In this document: positions 32,859 through 45,559 of the stretch, piece after piece
Numbering within the stretch: position 1 is the stretch's first letter
Layout: every line of letters begins with the position of its first letter
Origin: Ashinkailepas kermadecensis
Taxonomy: Eukaryota; Arthropoda; Thecostraca; Neolepadidae
Length of the DNA: 64,000 nt
Direction of reading: 5' to 3'
Assembly: GCA_034440615.1 (NCBI GenBank)
Contig: JAOTOM010004353.1
Location: forward strand, 157,501 to 221,500
The notes under the pieces: model-generated
Told to the model about the DNA's origin: nothing
The model's input: the letters and a program-made list of their open reading frames with translations, nothing else
The model's database searches: none
Program-made: the position numbers and the translations under genes

Positions 32859-35800
32859 AGACTTTTCTCAAATCATACGCAATGGTCACTTTAATTTGCT
32901 TCCTAGCAAATATATTTGTCTTCCGCCCACCAGGTGAGTTATAATCTTGTCCCATTGTTTCCAGTGAGCATTTGTTCCGACACATTGTATTCTCATGCAT
33001 AGACAAGGTTGGATTTGTGCATTGTAATCCGGCATGTGGAGATAAATATTTTTGATGTATGGAGGATATTTTTCTTCAAACCTTATGCATCGTAACTCAA
33101 TTTGCACCCATTTCAGTGAATTTTGAGCACTTTTACTTGATCACAGCAGTTCGTTGTCAAAAGTTAATAACTTAGGAAAGTCAGCCTTCAGATGAGAAAA
33201 CAAGAAATAATTGTATGGAGAGGATAATGTTAAAGATCCCAAAAATCTAGGATCAGCCTATTTTTCCAAACATCCAAACCTACCTACATTGGCATACAGC
33301 AGTTGTTGAAAACAGTTTTCTTTTCTAGGCCAGCTAGACCCAGGGCATGATGCATTCTTCATTGATGAATCTTGCATGGGTTATTGATGATACATGCATA
33401 ATTGAACATTTATGTACAACACCATTGTGATCTAGGAATGCCATCCTGAAACTTGCAACTCGACTGGAACTCTCCTGCCACTGGGGAGAAGAAGCCATGG
33501 CACACTTAGCCCCCCCCCCCCCCTGACTGTCCTTTCTTCAACTCTTGAACGAGGGTGACAACTTGAACACGTAAAATGGACGGTAGAGGGAGCCTGCCAA
33601 TATCGGGAACAATCCCTTTATTTTGGAGGCGCTTGATGGTGAGCCTGTCGGAAATGGCACATTGTTAGGCAGGACGATTATTACTGGGTCATTTAGGATA
33701 CCCTTTACTGAAGCTGAAGAATAGGTCTTTCAATTAGAATACGTCAAAGTACCCTATATTGCCATAAAATATCCAAGATAGCGTGGGGAAAGTCCGTAAA
33801 ATTGCATGTAAACCAATGGTGAAGGGAAACCTTCAAGCCCGCTACCAAACCAACTTCGTGGGGGCAACAAACCAACGCAATTTTATTATGTGCGGAAACC
33901 TATTGCAGTGCCGCACCTGGGTGCTATGTTGAAGTTAGGTGATGTGTCAGGTATATATGATTCAGGTTGTGCATTGTAAGAAAGCTTACATTTTTTTTGG
34001 CATGCAATTTTCAATATTTTCATACCCGGCCAAGCGGCAAGACGCCCGGTCAGATCCCAGCCACCAGCTGTCCCTTCTCACTGCGTGTTTTTTTATCCGC
34101 CCGACTGGACCCGACCAGCGCGCACCTGTGCGGATTAATGGCGGGAGCGAAAACTCTGGAGCAATTAAGCGCCGAACCCGGATTAATCACCTCGTTCTGG
34201 CCCGCTACCCCGTCCCAACCAGTCAACAACAAGAATGTTCTCATGACAAGCCGATCCCGATCGACATAAGGAGAAAGGCCGGCCAGCTGTGAGGTCGGTG
34301 ACACTGGTGAAGTCAGTGGAAATTTCCAGACATACAGACCGCCCTGACAGCCCCAGGCGGCTTTACCCTGCACACGGCCTAAGGGGAAGAAAAAAAAGAA
34401 GAAAAAAATGGTTCCTACCAATCAAGAAGAAAGGATACAATCCGGAGCCCTGGGAGTGGCCAAGAGTGGAGGAACTGCCCATCGAAGAAAAACTGGAAGG
34501 CAGAGAGAAAACACACTCACTCTCTCCGGGACACTCTCGCGCTGGAGCTCACTCTCTCGGGGACGCTCTCGCGCTAGAGCTCACCCTCTCGGGGACGCTC
34601 TCGCGCTCGAGCTCACTCTCGCTCTGGGACAAGCTCTCTCGATCTCGCTCTCGCTCGGAGACTCTCGCACTCGGGCAGTCTCTCACTCACGGAGTTCAGG
34701 CAGCGTGGAGACGACCGAAGAGGCCAGCCCAGCAACTAACATGTGAGTGCCATCGGTCTGCCATGCCTTCTTCCTTCTTCCAAACCGGCCTATTTTATAT
34801 CACAGCTATTCCCCCCTAAACCCAATTCATTGTTGAAAGGAGCGACCCATCTTGGGGGGGGGGCAATTAGACTATGTGATGTGTGCGGTATGTGTGACAC
34901 GGCCGGTGGCGCCGACGTCGCACGCCTTGTATAGGCCAGGGTATGTAGGTATGTATGGGGGGGGGGAAGCATGTCGCGTGCAAGAATAGAGAGGTGGGAG
35001 ATGGCGAGTAATGTGTGTGTAAGCAGTGCGTGGGCGTAATGTGATGCGGTGTATATAAATGTAAATATATTAGATTATGCATAGAAATGTTTCAGTGCAC
35101 CAGCAGAGTCACGAAGCAGTTGCCCAGCCATTGACTGGCGGGATTAGCGGTGACAGGAATACTCGGGATAAATCAGATGGCATTGGGGACTTAAACCAGA
35201 TGGCATTGAGGTCAGAAGCCGAGGCAGAGTCAGTGACCCTCCGCGGGGACTAGCGTCAATGGATGACGTTAAAAATACGACCCTCCCGAAGCGACGCGGG
35301 CGTAGTAGATACCTCGGCGATCAGGTGAACGGAGGGGAAGGTATTTACGTCTAGAACAGAAATGGCGTCCGTGCCGCGGGCGCTGGGGGGTGTGCGCCGC
35401 GCGTTTCGCTTTGACCGGGTGACCAACAGCCGACAAGTAGGTGTAGATAGTACCGTGTGTACTTTCCGACACAAGAGTTTCACACATGATGTTTAGATAT
35501 GTGCCGGATATTAATTTGCCATGTGAAGTAAATCCACATATAAGCGAGGAGTCGACCTGCCAGCCGTTCTCCTATGAACTGAACGTTCTCGGGTAAGGGT
35601 AATGAGTGTGAAAGCCAGTTTTTTTTTTACTTGACTATAATACTAATGTTGTTTATATAAATATATATGATCTGCGTTTGGATGATGTCCAATTGCGAGA
35701 AGGGGTGCGATGACTGTATACTTTGGGGGCATTAAGCACATGCTCTAGTTCTTTGACTGCAAAAGCCCGCTGGCCTCTGTGATCCAGTGGTACAGCTGGG

Positions 35801-37604
35801 GGCGGGCACAGTATGCAAGGTCGGATGGGCTGTCGAGCCCCACCTTGCGTCCGTCGAGTTTTGCGCCAAACACTAGGTTAAGGCAAAACACTGCACGGTC
35901 GTGAGTCCGCCCCCCGTTCGCAATACGTTTCGGCACGGAGCCGTGTAGCCTTTCGGGGCGGGGGGGGAAGTTCGGACGGATTTGGCGTGTCATAAGCCCC
36001 GAGGCTGAAAGGGTAGGGCAGGCTAGGTTATAAAGACGGCCAGGGGACGTGCCCAACGTGGTAGGGATCCGTGCCCGCCCGTGAGCACGTTCACTTGGTC
36101 GCACTTGTACAGCGAATAAGGGCCGATGCGGCATCGTCTGATTTTTAAGGCTAGGTATGCCAGTCAAAGATACCAGAGCACTTGTATACGCCCTCGGAGC
36201 CAGTACGACGAGCCCCCTCGTAGCATTAAGCCTTCATCCAGGCGAGGAACACTGTCCATAATGGCGAGGCCAGCTATGATGGCAGTGGAAGATTTACATA
36301 TTCGGCCAGCCTACCATCAAAAATAGAGCAATGATTCGTCGATATATGTGTTTGTGTACCGCTGAGAGGGGGGGGGCGGGGCAAAATTTGTGGACCAAAT
36401 ATTTCATTAATTAAAAAGGATAGAATGAATGGGACGAGCGAATGTAAAGTGAATGAGGAGAATGAATGTGTTTTAGGTAGCTTTAAGGACCAGCGGAAGC
36501 CACTTGGGGCTCAATCACAGGCACCTATTTCGAGTGGAACATTGCACAAAATTATACTACTATTAGCATCCAAAAGTCCCATCTCGGAACATTTCATTGT
36601 AACCAAGGGCAAATTGCCTTATCATTACTTTTCTAAATACAACGTAATCTTTCTAATTTGGCTAGACGCACTCATTTACCTATATGGTGTTCCCAAAACT
36701 TTGACCTCGCATACATATAAATTCGTGTTAGGGACGGTAGCTCAAACAACATCAAGCCGGCTGGGGTTTGGGGAATGTGTGGTGGAGGTGGCGGGGAAAC
36801 ACAGCACAACACACCCCTGACACATGTATGATCAGCAAAGGAGTGAGTTAGCTCAGTTTTAATTAGCCCTGTATAAGTCAAGAGTCAGCTCATGCTCAGC
36901 CTTGCTAAAGTGTTCTCAGTAAAGATAAAGCCCAAATTGTCACGCAGCCTCCCCAGTCACACACCCCAGCAAAGCTACACATCAAACACCCCACACCCGC
37001 CAAGCCACCGAAGCCACCACCCCCACACCCCACCGACGGCAGAGCCGCCACCCCTACAGCATCATGCTGATGTGGAATGAAGTATTATGCAATCATGGCT
37101 TTGCATATGCATTGACAACCATTCATCTCGTTAATGTTTTTTTAGTCAATTACTTTATGCACATGCACATGCATTTATCTGTATATATCCTATATGCCAA
37201 CCATTACAGTGCATGACGAATGATAAATAATGTCAGGTGAAAACAAAGTTAGAGCAAAAATAATATATTCAATAGATGTTTCGATGATTTTGATCGTTTA
37301 TTTCTTTGCCAACTGAAAACTAATTATTTGCGGAGAAAATGAGTGGTCGCATCGTCATTTTTACGTTAAAATACCATGCATTAAAAATAAAAATTCAAAA
37401 GAATCATAATTTACCCTCATCTCCAATTATACCCAAAGTTTTAGCAAAAATAATATATTCAACAGATCAAGATGTTTCAATGTTAGAACGTCTTCGTTGG
37501 TGTCTAAATAAATACTAATTCCCTTCGTTAATTAGACACAGATGAAGATGCGTAGACATCAAACTGTCTGTCGAATAAATCATTTTTGCAATAACTGTTT
37601 TCAC
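32859..37604. other. Interior of the hAT-like element, no recognised gene
   Basis: I find no protein with known motifs. Notable patches are a C-run near 33511, a CTCTCGGGGACGCTCTCGCGCT minisatellite at 34515-34690, G-runs near 34852 and 34960, and a GC-rich block at 35760-36110. Open frames here lack family signatures. Confidence 0.45.
34515..34690. repeat. Degenerate CTCTCGGGGACGCTCTCGCGC minisatellite
   Basis: Units of roughly 36 bp centred on CTCTCGGGGACGCTCTCGCG and GAGCTCACTCTC, about four to five copies, grading into CTCTCGATCTCGCTCTCG. Confidence 0.75.
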
Positions 37605-37798
<194 letters not shown>

Positions 37799-38559
37799 CA
37801 TATGGCTCATGAGTGATACCACTGAGTCGGATCTGAATCGATTCAAATTTATGTTTGAGTCATGAGTCGAATCATGCTTTGTGAGCTCTGAGTCTGAATT
37901 GAGTCGAATCAAATAATTTTGACCTGCTCTGAATCATGAGTTGAATCGGATCTCAAGATCTATGAGTCAAATGTGAGTCGACTCATAAAATAAGAGTCGA
38001 GCACAAGTCTGCTTCCAAGCAGCTTGATACAGTCCACGCTGAAAACCCCCTCCAGATGTTTCCCAAATTACCGGAAAGTTTTCGAGGACTCAGATTTGTT
38101 TATTTAGTTTATTCGGGACTGTTGGCCCTCTAGAGGGATTATTCGTGCCCGACGTGACTTTTCGTGGTCCTTGCTAAATTTTACGGGGTACCAGAGTAAC
38201 TTTCTTCGTTCTCACGATATTTTTCGAGTCCCGGAGCAATTCTTCCCAGACCGGGTGCGATTTTTGGGCCCCATCACCTCCCAGGAAGGAGATTGCCTTT
38301 TTTGCTCCCCTCCCCCATGTAGGCCGTTGGGAAATCTACTGCATGAGTAATGTATATTGGAATGTAAATATATGCACATCAAGGGCGTCGCCACTGGGGG
38401 GGGGCATAGGGGGCAGTCCACCCCCCTGTTGTGAGACAGGGGGTCGCCGCCCCCTGAAATTTGAAGAGGCCCCTATCCGGAAATGCACAGGAAAAAAAAA
38501 GTGAGCAAGGAGGCCGACGAGACATGAGAGGAGGCCTCCAAGACGTGAGAGGAGGCCCC

Positions 38560-40450
38560 TAATTCGAAGAAGGAGTCACCTAGGAGAAGATAGCAGGCCC
38601 CAGAAATCAAGAGAGTGCCAACAATTGGCACGGAGGCCCCCAGGAATGCAAAGGAGGCCCCCAGGATTGCAAAAGAGGCCCCCGTGATTACAAAGGAGGC
38701 CCCCAGGATTGTAAAGGAGACCCCAGAATTGCAAAGGAGGCCTCCAGTATTGCAAAGGAGGCACCCAGGATTGCAAAGGAGGCCCCTAGGATTGCAAAGG
38801 AGGCCCCCAGGATTGCAAAGGAGGCCCAGGATTGCAAAGGAGGCCCCCAGGATTGCGAAGGAGGCCCCCAGGATTGCAAAGGACGCCCCAGGATTGCAAA
38901 GGAGGCCTCCAGGATTACAAAGGAGGCCCCCAGGATTGCAAAGGTCTCCAAGATTGCAAATGAGGCCCTCGGGATTGCAAAGGATGTCCCCATGATTGCA
39001 AAGTAGACCCCTAGGATTGCGAAGGATGCCTCCAGGCTAGCGAAGGAGGCCCCCAGGATTGCAAAGGAGGCACCATGATTGCAAATGAGGCCCCAGGATT
39101 GCAATGGAGGCCCCAGGATTGCGAAGGAGGCCCCCAGGATTACAAAGGAGGCCCCCAGGATTGCAAAGGAGGCCTCCAGGATTACAAAGGAGGCCCCCAT
39201 GATTGCAACGGAGGCCCCCAGGATTGCAAAGGAAACCAGGATTGCAAAGGACTCCAGGATTGCAAAGGAGGCCCCCATGATTGCAAAGGAGGCCCCAGGA
39301 TTGCAAAGGAGACCCCCCAGGATTGCGAAGGATGCCTCCAGGCTAGCGAAGGAGGCCACCCAGGATTACAAAGAGGCCCCCAGGATTGTTAAGGAGGCCC
39401 CCAGGAGGATTGCAAAGAAGGCCCTCAGGATTGCAAAGGAGGCCCCAGGATTGCAAAGGAGACCCACAGGATTGCAAAGGAGGCCTCCAGGATTGCAAAG
39501 GAGGCCCCAGGATTGCAAAGGAGGTCCCTGTGATTACAAAGGAGGCCCCCATGATTGCAATGGAGGCCCCCAGGATTGCAAAGGAGGCCCACAGGATTGC
39601 AAAGGAGGCCCGCAGGATTGCAAAGGAGGCCCCCAGGATTGCAAGGGAGGCCCCAAGGATTGCAAAGGAGGCCCTCATGATTGTAAAGGAGGCCCCCAGG
39701 ATTGCAAAGGAGGCCCCAAGGATTGCAAAGGACTCCAGGATTGCAAAGGAGGCCCTCATGATTGCAAAGGAGGCCCACAGTATTGCAAAGGAGGCCCAGG
39801 ATTGCAAAGGAGGCCCCAGGATTGCAAAGGAGGCCTACAGGATTGCAAAGGAGGCCCCCATGATTGCATTGGAGGGTCCCAGGATTGCAAAGGAGGCCCC
39901 CAGGATTACAAATGAGGCCCCCAGGATTGCAAAGGAGGCCCACAGGATTGTCAAGGAGGCATCCAGGATTGCAAAGGAGGCCCCCAGGATTGCAAAGGAG
40001 GCCCACAGGATTATCAAGGAGGCCCCCAGGATTGCAAAGGAGGCCGACAGGATTGCAAAAGAGGGCAACAGGATTATCAAGGAGGCCCCCGGGATTGCGA
40101 AGGAGGCCCACAGTATAGCAAAGGAGGCCCCAGGATAGCAAAGGAGACCCCCAGGATCGTAAGGGAGGCCTCCAGGATTGCAAAGAAAGCCCCCAGGATT
40201 GCAAAGGAGGCTCCCGTGATTACAAAGGAGGCCCCCATGATTGCAAAGGAGGCCCCCAGGATTGCGAAGGAGGCCCACAGGATTACAAAGGAGGCCCCCA
40301 GGATTGCGAAGGAGGCCCACAGGATTGTCAAGGAGGCCTCCAGGATTGCAAAGGAGGCCCACAGGATTGCACAGGAAGCCCACAGGATTATCAAGGAGGC
40401 CCCCAGGATTGCAAAGGTGGCCTACAGGATTGTCAAGGAGGCTATCACAT
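38560..40450. repeat. 21-bp minisatellite (AAAGGAGGCCCCCAGGATTGC)n, about 85-90 units
   Basis: Tandem units of 19-22 bp with small variants (CCCATGATTG, CACAGGATTA, CTCCAGGATTG). Runs of units share the same variant, which indicates higher-order duplications. Because the period is close to 21, long frames are open on both strands (RIAKEAP, GLQRRPP, CNPGGLL). These are repeat by-products. Confidence 0.93.
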
Positions 40451-40489
40451 CAAATATATCACATCAAGACCTTTAAAAAAATAGAACTC

Positions 40490-41900
40490 GATGTCCAAAA
40501 GTTCACACCGAGACTCGATCGAATGGACCCCAGCACCGGAAAATTAAGAACAGTTCCGGAAAAAAATTACCCGGAGGGCTTTTATACTCCGAAAGGTGCC
40601 ATCGGCTGAAAAAAAGACTCCTTCGGTGGTCTCAGTGGCATATCAAAGGGGCAAATTCCCCCTCCCTCCTAAGAGGGATATGCTCCCAAGAATCGTGCCG
40701 AGGCCCCCAAAAGTCGCGCTGGGGCCACAAAATTCGCGTCGGTCCACCAGAATTCGCGTAGGGGTTCCAAGTAAATACGGCGGGCCCCAGAAAACTTGCT
40801 CCGAGGCCCGAAAATCTGCAACAGGAACCGCCAAGATCGCGTTGGGGCCACAGCGAAGTACAACGTGCCCCGCAAACTCGAACCGGTCCCACCAAATATC
40901 GCGCTCGGACCCACAATTCCCATCGGTAGTACCACAAATTTGGTCTGGGCATCAAAAATTCACGTCGGGGCTGCCAACAATTGGCGTCTAGGGCTCCACA
41001 TATGCACCGTGTGACCCCCAAAGTCGCATCGGTATCCGAAAAAGAAAGCCGGAGCCCTAAAAAATAAGGAGGGATTCCAAAAAAAAAGTCCGGGTCAGGA
41101 AGATGGTTCTGAGCACCGAACATATCATCAGATGCCTTGACAAATCGCGTACGGCATCGAAAAAGATACCGGAGCTCGAAGAAAATCGAGGTGAGATGGA
41201 AAAACATGGCGCCAGGGACTCGAAAAATCAGGCCGAGATACGGAATTTAAAGAAAATTCAGAAGAGGTCCACAAAATCGCGTTGAGCCCAGATAACTGGC
41301 GTTGGGTCCCCGGAACCACGCGCCTTGGCGTGCTAAGTTGCGCTAAGACTCAGAAATATTGCACCGAAGACCCGAAATCGTACTGGGCCCTACAAATGTG
41401 CGCCAGAAGCCCCAAATAAACACAGCAGGACCCTAAGAGGCACAACGGGGACCGAAAATATAACTGGCCCTCCAAAGCGCAGTCTCGCAAAAAGCGACAG
41501 GGCCCTAAAACATGCGTTGCAGCCCTAAATAAATATACCGGGAACTCTAAAAAAAAACACATAAAAAACACCGGAAGCCCTCAAGGCACACAGGGGCCAT
41601 GCGACCGCACAAGGGCGCAATAAAAAGAGGCTGGGGTCGCAATAAGCAACATGGTCCCAGAACGAACAAAAATACCGGGCACTAAATAAATACATTGATA
41701 TCATTGAAAGCGCCCCAATAACTAAGAAAAATCATCGGTGCACAAAGAAGCAACAAACCCTAAAACGAGCAGGGCTTTCGAAAATGCGTTGGGCCTCGAA
41801 CAAAAATGGATTGGAGCCCTAAGACACATCCGTAGACGAAGAAATACGAAACGGGTCCAAAGAAGTACACTCAGGCAGGGCCTCGGTTCGGTAGCCAACC
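40490..41900. repeat. Degenerate ~25-35-bp repeat (GGGCCCCAAAATCGCGT-like)
   Basis: The interval is built of irregular units with a GC-rich half (GGGGCCAC, GGCCCC) and a half resembling AAAATCGCGTCGG. The inverted relative at 58180-60140 reads CGCGATTTTTGGGGCCC. Similar sequence occurs at 38040-38280 and 43660-44780. No coding function is evident. Confidence 0.75.
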
Positions 41901-43582
41901 TGGAAGCATGTTTAATCAAAGATATGAGGTGCATCAAAGCTCAGCGGGTATTCGCATTTCTTCATCATAAAATATGGGAAGTAGGGAACTGAGGATCGAA
42001 TTTAAGTACTCGAATTTTCGCAGCGAACGCCCATACAAAGCATTTCATCACGTCAGATAAGGCGCAAGTCTATCACGTGGCAGCAATTAGCAAAGCGTAG
42101 GAGGCCCAGCAGAATCCGTAGCATCGCACGAAGTGTGGCGAATGCGCCGAATGCTCAAGATGGGTGTGCACAAGCACTAACGTTGGCGTCGTGGCGACCG
42201 GGCACTATGAACTGGAATGTCTGAAATTGGTGAATTTTACATTTTAAAGTGATCTGTGTAGGTTTAATTTCAGCAGTGCAAGGTGACTTATCAAGGGATA
42301 CCAAAATAATACATTCGAACAGGGTGGGGGAGCTAGGGTTGAAATCCGACGAATCAGAAACGATAGTGGTAGATTAGGCCCTTCGACAGGATAATTTATT
42401 TGGTCACTAATTATTTTATATAAAAAGGTCCCCTTTGACAAAATAGTGGTCGAAATCGGAAGACTTTTTATTGAGTAGGTGGACCCCTCTAAATACGTTT
42501 GCCCCCCTCCCCTTGACGCAAATATAAGTACGTCACTGGTCCCTCAATAAGTTTCAGAAACATACGCACATGGAGCAAAGCCAAAATTGAGGGGGCAAAT
42601 TCCCTCTCACAAGCATATAAAACAACACCGATGCCAGATATTAAATGGGAGATATGAAGTTTTTAAATGTATTTCTTCCTAGAAACTTGTCTTCTGTGAT
42701 TACAGCCTGTATGATTAGAGCTTCCCAGCTTCAATACTTTCTCAATGACATAATTTACAAAACGGTACAGCACAGTGAAAACCATGGGCGTGACGGCGTG
42801 GAATTTGAAGGTTTTGCATTATTTGTGCATTGTCATTGTTACATTGTTGCATTGTCATTGATACATTGTTGCATTGCCATTAATGCATTGTTGTTCAATG
42901 CTTGTTCTTGCCGTGAATTTATTCGCGGAGGATTTATGACTTTAGCTTCTGTGCCAAGTGCCTTGCAGCCAGCACCAAATGTTATACAAATGAATAAATT
43001 CCTTAGATGACGATCGGAAAACCAATTCAATCAACTTCTCGTTGTCACCTTCGCGAAATTGTCGTCCTGGGACTGAGAAATAATCGTTTAAGCTTGTTTA
43101 TAAGATCAAGCTGGTGGGAATGACTAACAGTAGTGATGAACCTAGCGATATTCAGTTAAACTTGGTGGACATAGAAATTGGTTGATCAATGGGAGATATC
43201 TTTAAGATATGCTCAGCACCAGTCCCACCAGCCCGCTGTAATCTAGGGGCCAGTGGGAAGATTCTTCTCGTGGATAAAGCATAAAGATATTGGTTTTGTT
43301 TTGGCAGTGACGTATTTATGCACGTTTGCTTATTTACACCCTGGTATGGCTCAGTTCTCAGCGAAAAAAAAAGATTCTTGCTATTGCGCTTTGCGTAGAT
43401 GATGCACCATGCCAAGAACAAACAAGACATCAACATGAAGTCATGTTCTCCATTCTGGAACCATACTAAGAGCCTAAAAAAGCAATAGGAGGCCCTAACA
43501 CAGTGGAGGCTCCCTTTCGGGAGCAGGAGGCCCCCTATCAATATTGCCCCCCTGGAAGAATTTCGTGCCGACGCCACTGATG

Positions 43583-43587
<5 letters not shown>

Positions 43588-43640
<53 letters not shown>
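43588..43640. repeat. (AT)n-(TG)n microsatellite
   Basis: ATATAT run followed by TGTGTG at the right flank of the hAT-terminal element. Confidence 0.95.
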
Positions 43641-43808
43641 CTTACATATAGACCCGCTCTATTTATAACGGTCCCCCACGCGATTTTGTGTGACTCCCAA
43701 CGTGAAGTTGTCAGACCATTTCTAACGGTCATTTGTAGAGCCCCAGCGCGACCTCCGGGGATATCGACTCGATTTTCTTGGGCTCAGGCGCGAACTTTGG
43801 TGTCTTAA

Positions 43809-44672
43809 CCCTCGCCCGTATAGGGGGGGGGGGGGGGTTGGTGCAACCCCCCCCCCTAAGGTTTTTTGTGTATTCCTTCCAAACCGATGAACGGATCGCT
43901 CTGAGATTTTCAGTACCCTCTGGGGCAACCTTTTGACGACTTTTGGTGAATTCTTTTTTGGGAGGGCATGTCAGGTCACAGAGTTATGAGGTCATAAAAG
44001 GGAGCACCTCCGAGCAGTTTTCAACAAATACTTGATTATCGCACCTAAACATGACATTGTTGCCTACATCGACTGGTATTATGTGTTTTGCAATGCAATT
44101 TTGCAATGCCCAGATGGGTTCCCATTGGAAAAATAATGTTCCAAAAATCGGTGACCTCGGTTGACCTCGTTTGACCTTTCGACCTTTTTTAGCTGACCTA
44201 CGGTAATTTTTCGTGCTGAATTCGAATTCAGCGTCCATTTTTACCCTAAGGAACTTTAAACTTCGAAATTGGAACCACTCTTAAAAAAGTTGGATATTTG
44301 GGGTCACGGCTTTGACCTCATTTGGTGCATGACATATTGGTCCGATCACATCGTGTCACATGTCGTTATGTTCGCAAGGTCCCAATAAACATGTTTCCGG
44401 CCATGTCGTGCATATTTAGACCGTAGTTTCGATATAACTGACGATTTTCTTCGGAAAATACCCCCAAAAATCAATTTTAGAGCTTTGATCTGACCTGGAA
44501 GGTCAACCATTGACCTTAGAAGGTCATATTGAATTCCAACCGCGAGATCTCGGCCAAATCTATCACTTTCGTATTTGGTTCGTTTTCGTAACATGCACGG
44601 TTTCGAATCGCCAGGGGGGTCGTACCCCCCCTATACGACCGAAGGTGGTAAAATGCCGAATACTGGCGAGGG
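43809..44672. mobile_element. piggyBac-like MITE (864 bp)
   Basis: TTAA flanks both sides (43805-43808 and 44673-44676). The ends are inverted: CCCTCGCCCGTAT on the left and CCCTCGCCAGTAT read inwards from the right (12 of 13 positions). TTAA duplications and CCC-type ends are characteristic of piggyBac elements. No transposase is encoded. It is inserted in a degenerate ~30-bp repeat, whose sequence continues on both sides. A long G-run with a facing C-run lies at 43819-43856. Confidence 0.83.
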
Positions 44673-44676
44673 TTAA

Positions 44677-45060
44677 CACGAGTTGTCGGGGCTCCGACAC
44701 GAATTTTCTTTCGGGACTTCCTTTATTCTTTTCCGAGCCCTGATTTTTTCCGTTCCGGTGGGACTTTTCAAGTTGTGTTTGGTTAGTTCAAAGCAAACAT
44801 GTTTTATGAAATGGTTCAACATCGGTGAAGCTGTAAGAAAACCACGAGATGACAGTTTCGAGCCAATGCTTGAACTACAGTGAATCGCTTGATTTGGTGA
44901 CTTACTTTCTAGCTAACATGTGAAGGTATCTCGGCCAACTTTCACACAATTTTCGGTCTTTTTAGCTTCTCAGTTTCGTTCCCTTAGTCGCTACCCTCCC
45001 CCATGCATCCTAAGCGTGCATTAACACATCACTAGGGATCGGATAACTTAATTCAGCTTC
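44677..45060. other. Spacer without recognised gene
   Basis: Begins with continuation of the degenerate repeat (to about 44780), then unique-looking sequence with no coding motif. Confidence 0.4.
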
Positions 45061-45069
45061 ATCGTTTGC

Positions 45070-45554
45070 ACACGTGAAAAGCTCGGGTCAAAGCGATGGA
45101 GGCGAGTGCAGCGCTCGTGCACTGCACAGAACACCGTCTCAACCTGGTGGTCCAGGTGATGCTGAACGGTATGCGGGAGGTCCGCGACGCTGTGCAGATG
45201 GCCCGCCTGGCGACCTTCTGCCGGGACTCGCCAAAGGGGCTGGTGGCGCTCAAGCATGACGGCGCCCAGACGTCGCTCCGTCCGCTCTTCCTCACCCGGT
45301 GGACCTGCAGCGAGGCGAGTCTGGCCTCTCTTCGTAGCGAGTACAGCCCCCTCCTGGCCAGTCTGGAGGACATCGCGGACGACCCGGCGAATCGGTCGGA
45401 GGTGGCCGACACCGCCAGCGGGCTCAGCAGGCTGCTGCGTTACTTCGGATTGCACTGTTGCACAGGCACTGTCTCCCCCCCCCGTTTTTTTTCAAAAAAA
45501 TTGACATCCCTGCCATTCAGCAGGGGAACTTCACACCCGTGCAAGGTTTCCTAA
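45070..45554 (+). pseudogene. hAT transposase fragment (ZMYM1-like)
   Basis: A 150-codon stretch reading ALVHCTEHRLNLVVQ, REVRDAVQMARLATFCRDSPKG, and LTRWTCSEASLASLRSEYSPLLASLEDIAD. This is the order of the CxxHxLNL, LYxFFxxSPKR and TRWxxRxxAxxxL blocks in the middle of hAT transposases of the ZMYM1-like type. The aspartates upstream and the C-terminal dimerisation region are absent, and the reading runs into unrelated sequence after LRYFGLHC at about 45460. It has no start of its own. Its high GC content contrasts with both flanks. It is a different lineage from the protein at 10842-12920. Confidence 0.78.
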
Positions 45555-45559
45555 ACCAG

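Larger units (their letters stand above)
38380..43579 (+). mobile_element. 5.2-kb hAT-terminal element filled with minisatellite (family C, copy 1)
   Basis: Left end CAAGGGCGTCGCCAC and, read inwards from the right, CAGTGGCGTCGGCAC form an imperfect inverted repeat related to the perfect one of the 16169-17888 element. Flanks ATGCACAT (38372-38379) and ATGCACAC (43580-43587) agree at 7 of 8 positions; the right flank runs into a microsatellite. There is no transposase. Order inside: GAGGCCCC minisatellite (38560-40450), degenerate ~30-bp repeats (40490-41900), unique-looking AT-rich sequence (42000-43480), and a final GAGGCCCCC end. The segment 40490-43156 has an inverted relative at 56955-59700. 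Confidence 0.8.

Noticed and set aside
35760..36110. tRNA-like SINE in the GC-rich block
   Set aside because: A-box-like and B-box-like words are about 110 bp apart, too far for a tRNA head, and no target duplication was seen.
38560..40450. Long open frames on both strands as genes
   Set aside because: All follow from a ~21-bp repeat; the products are low complexity and open simultaneously on both strands.
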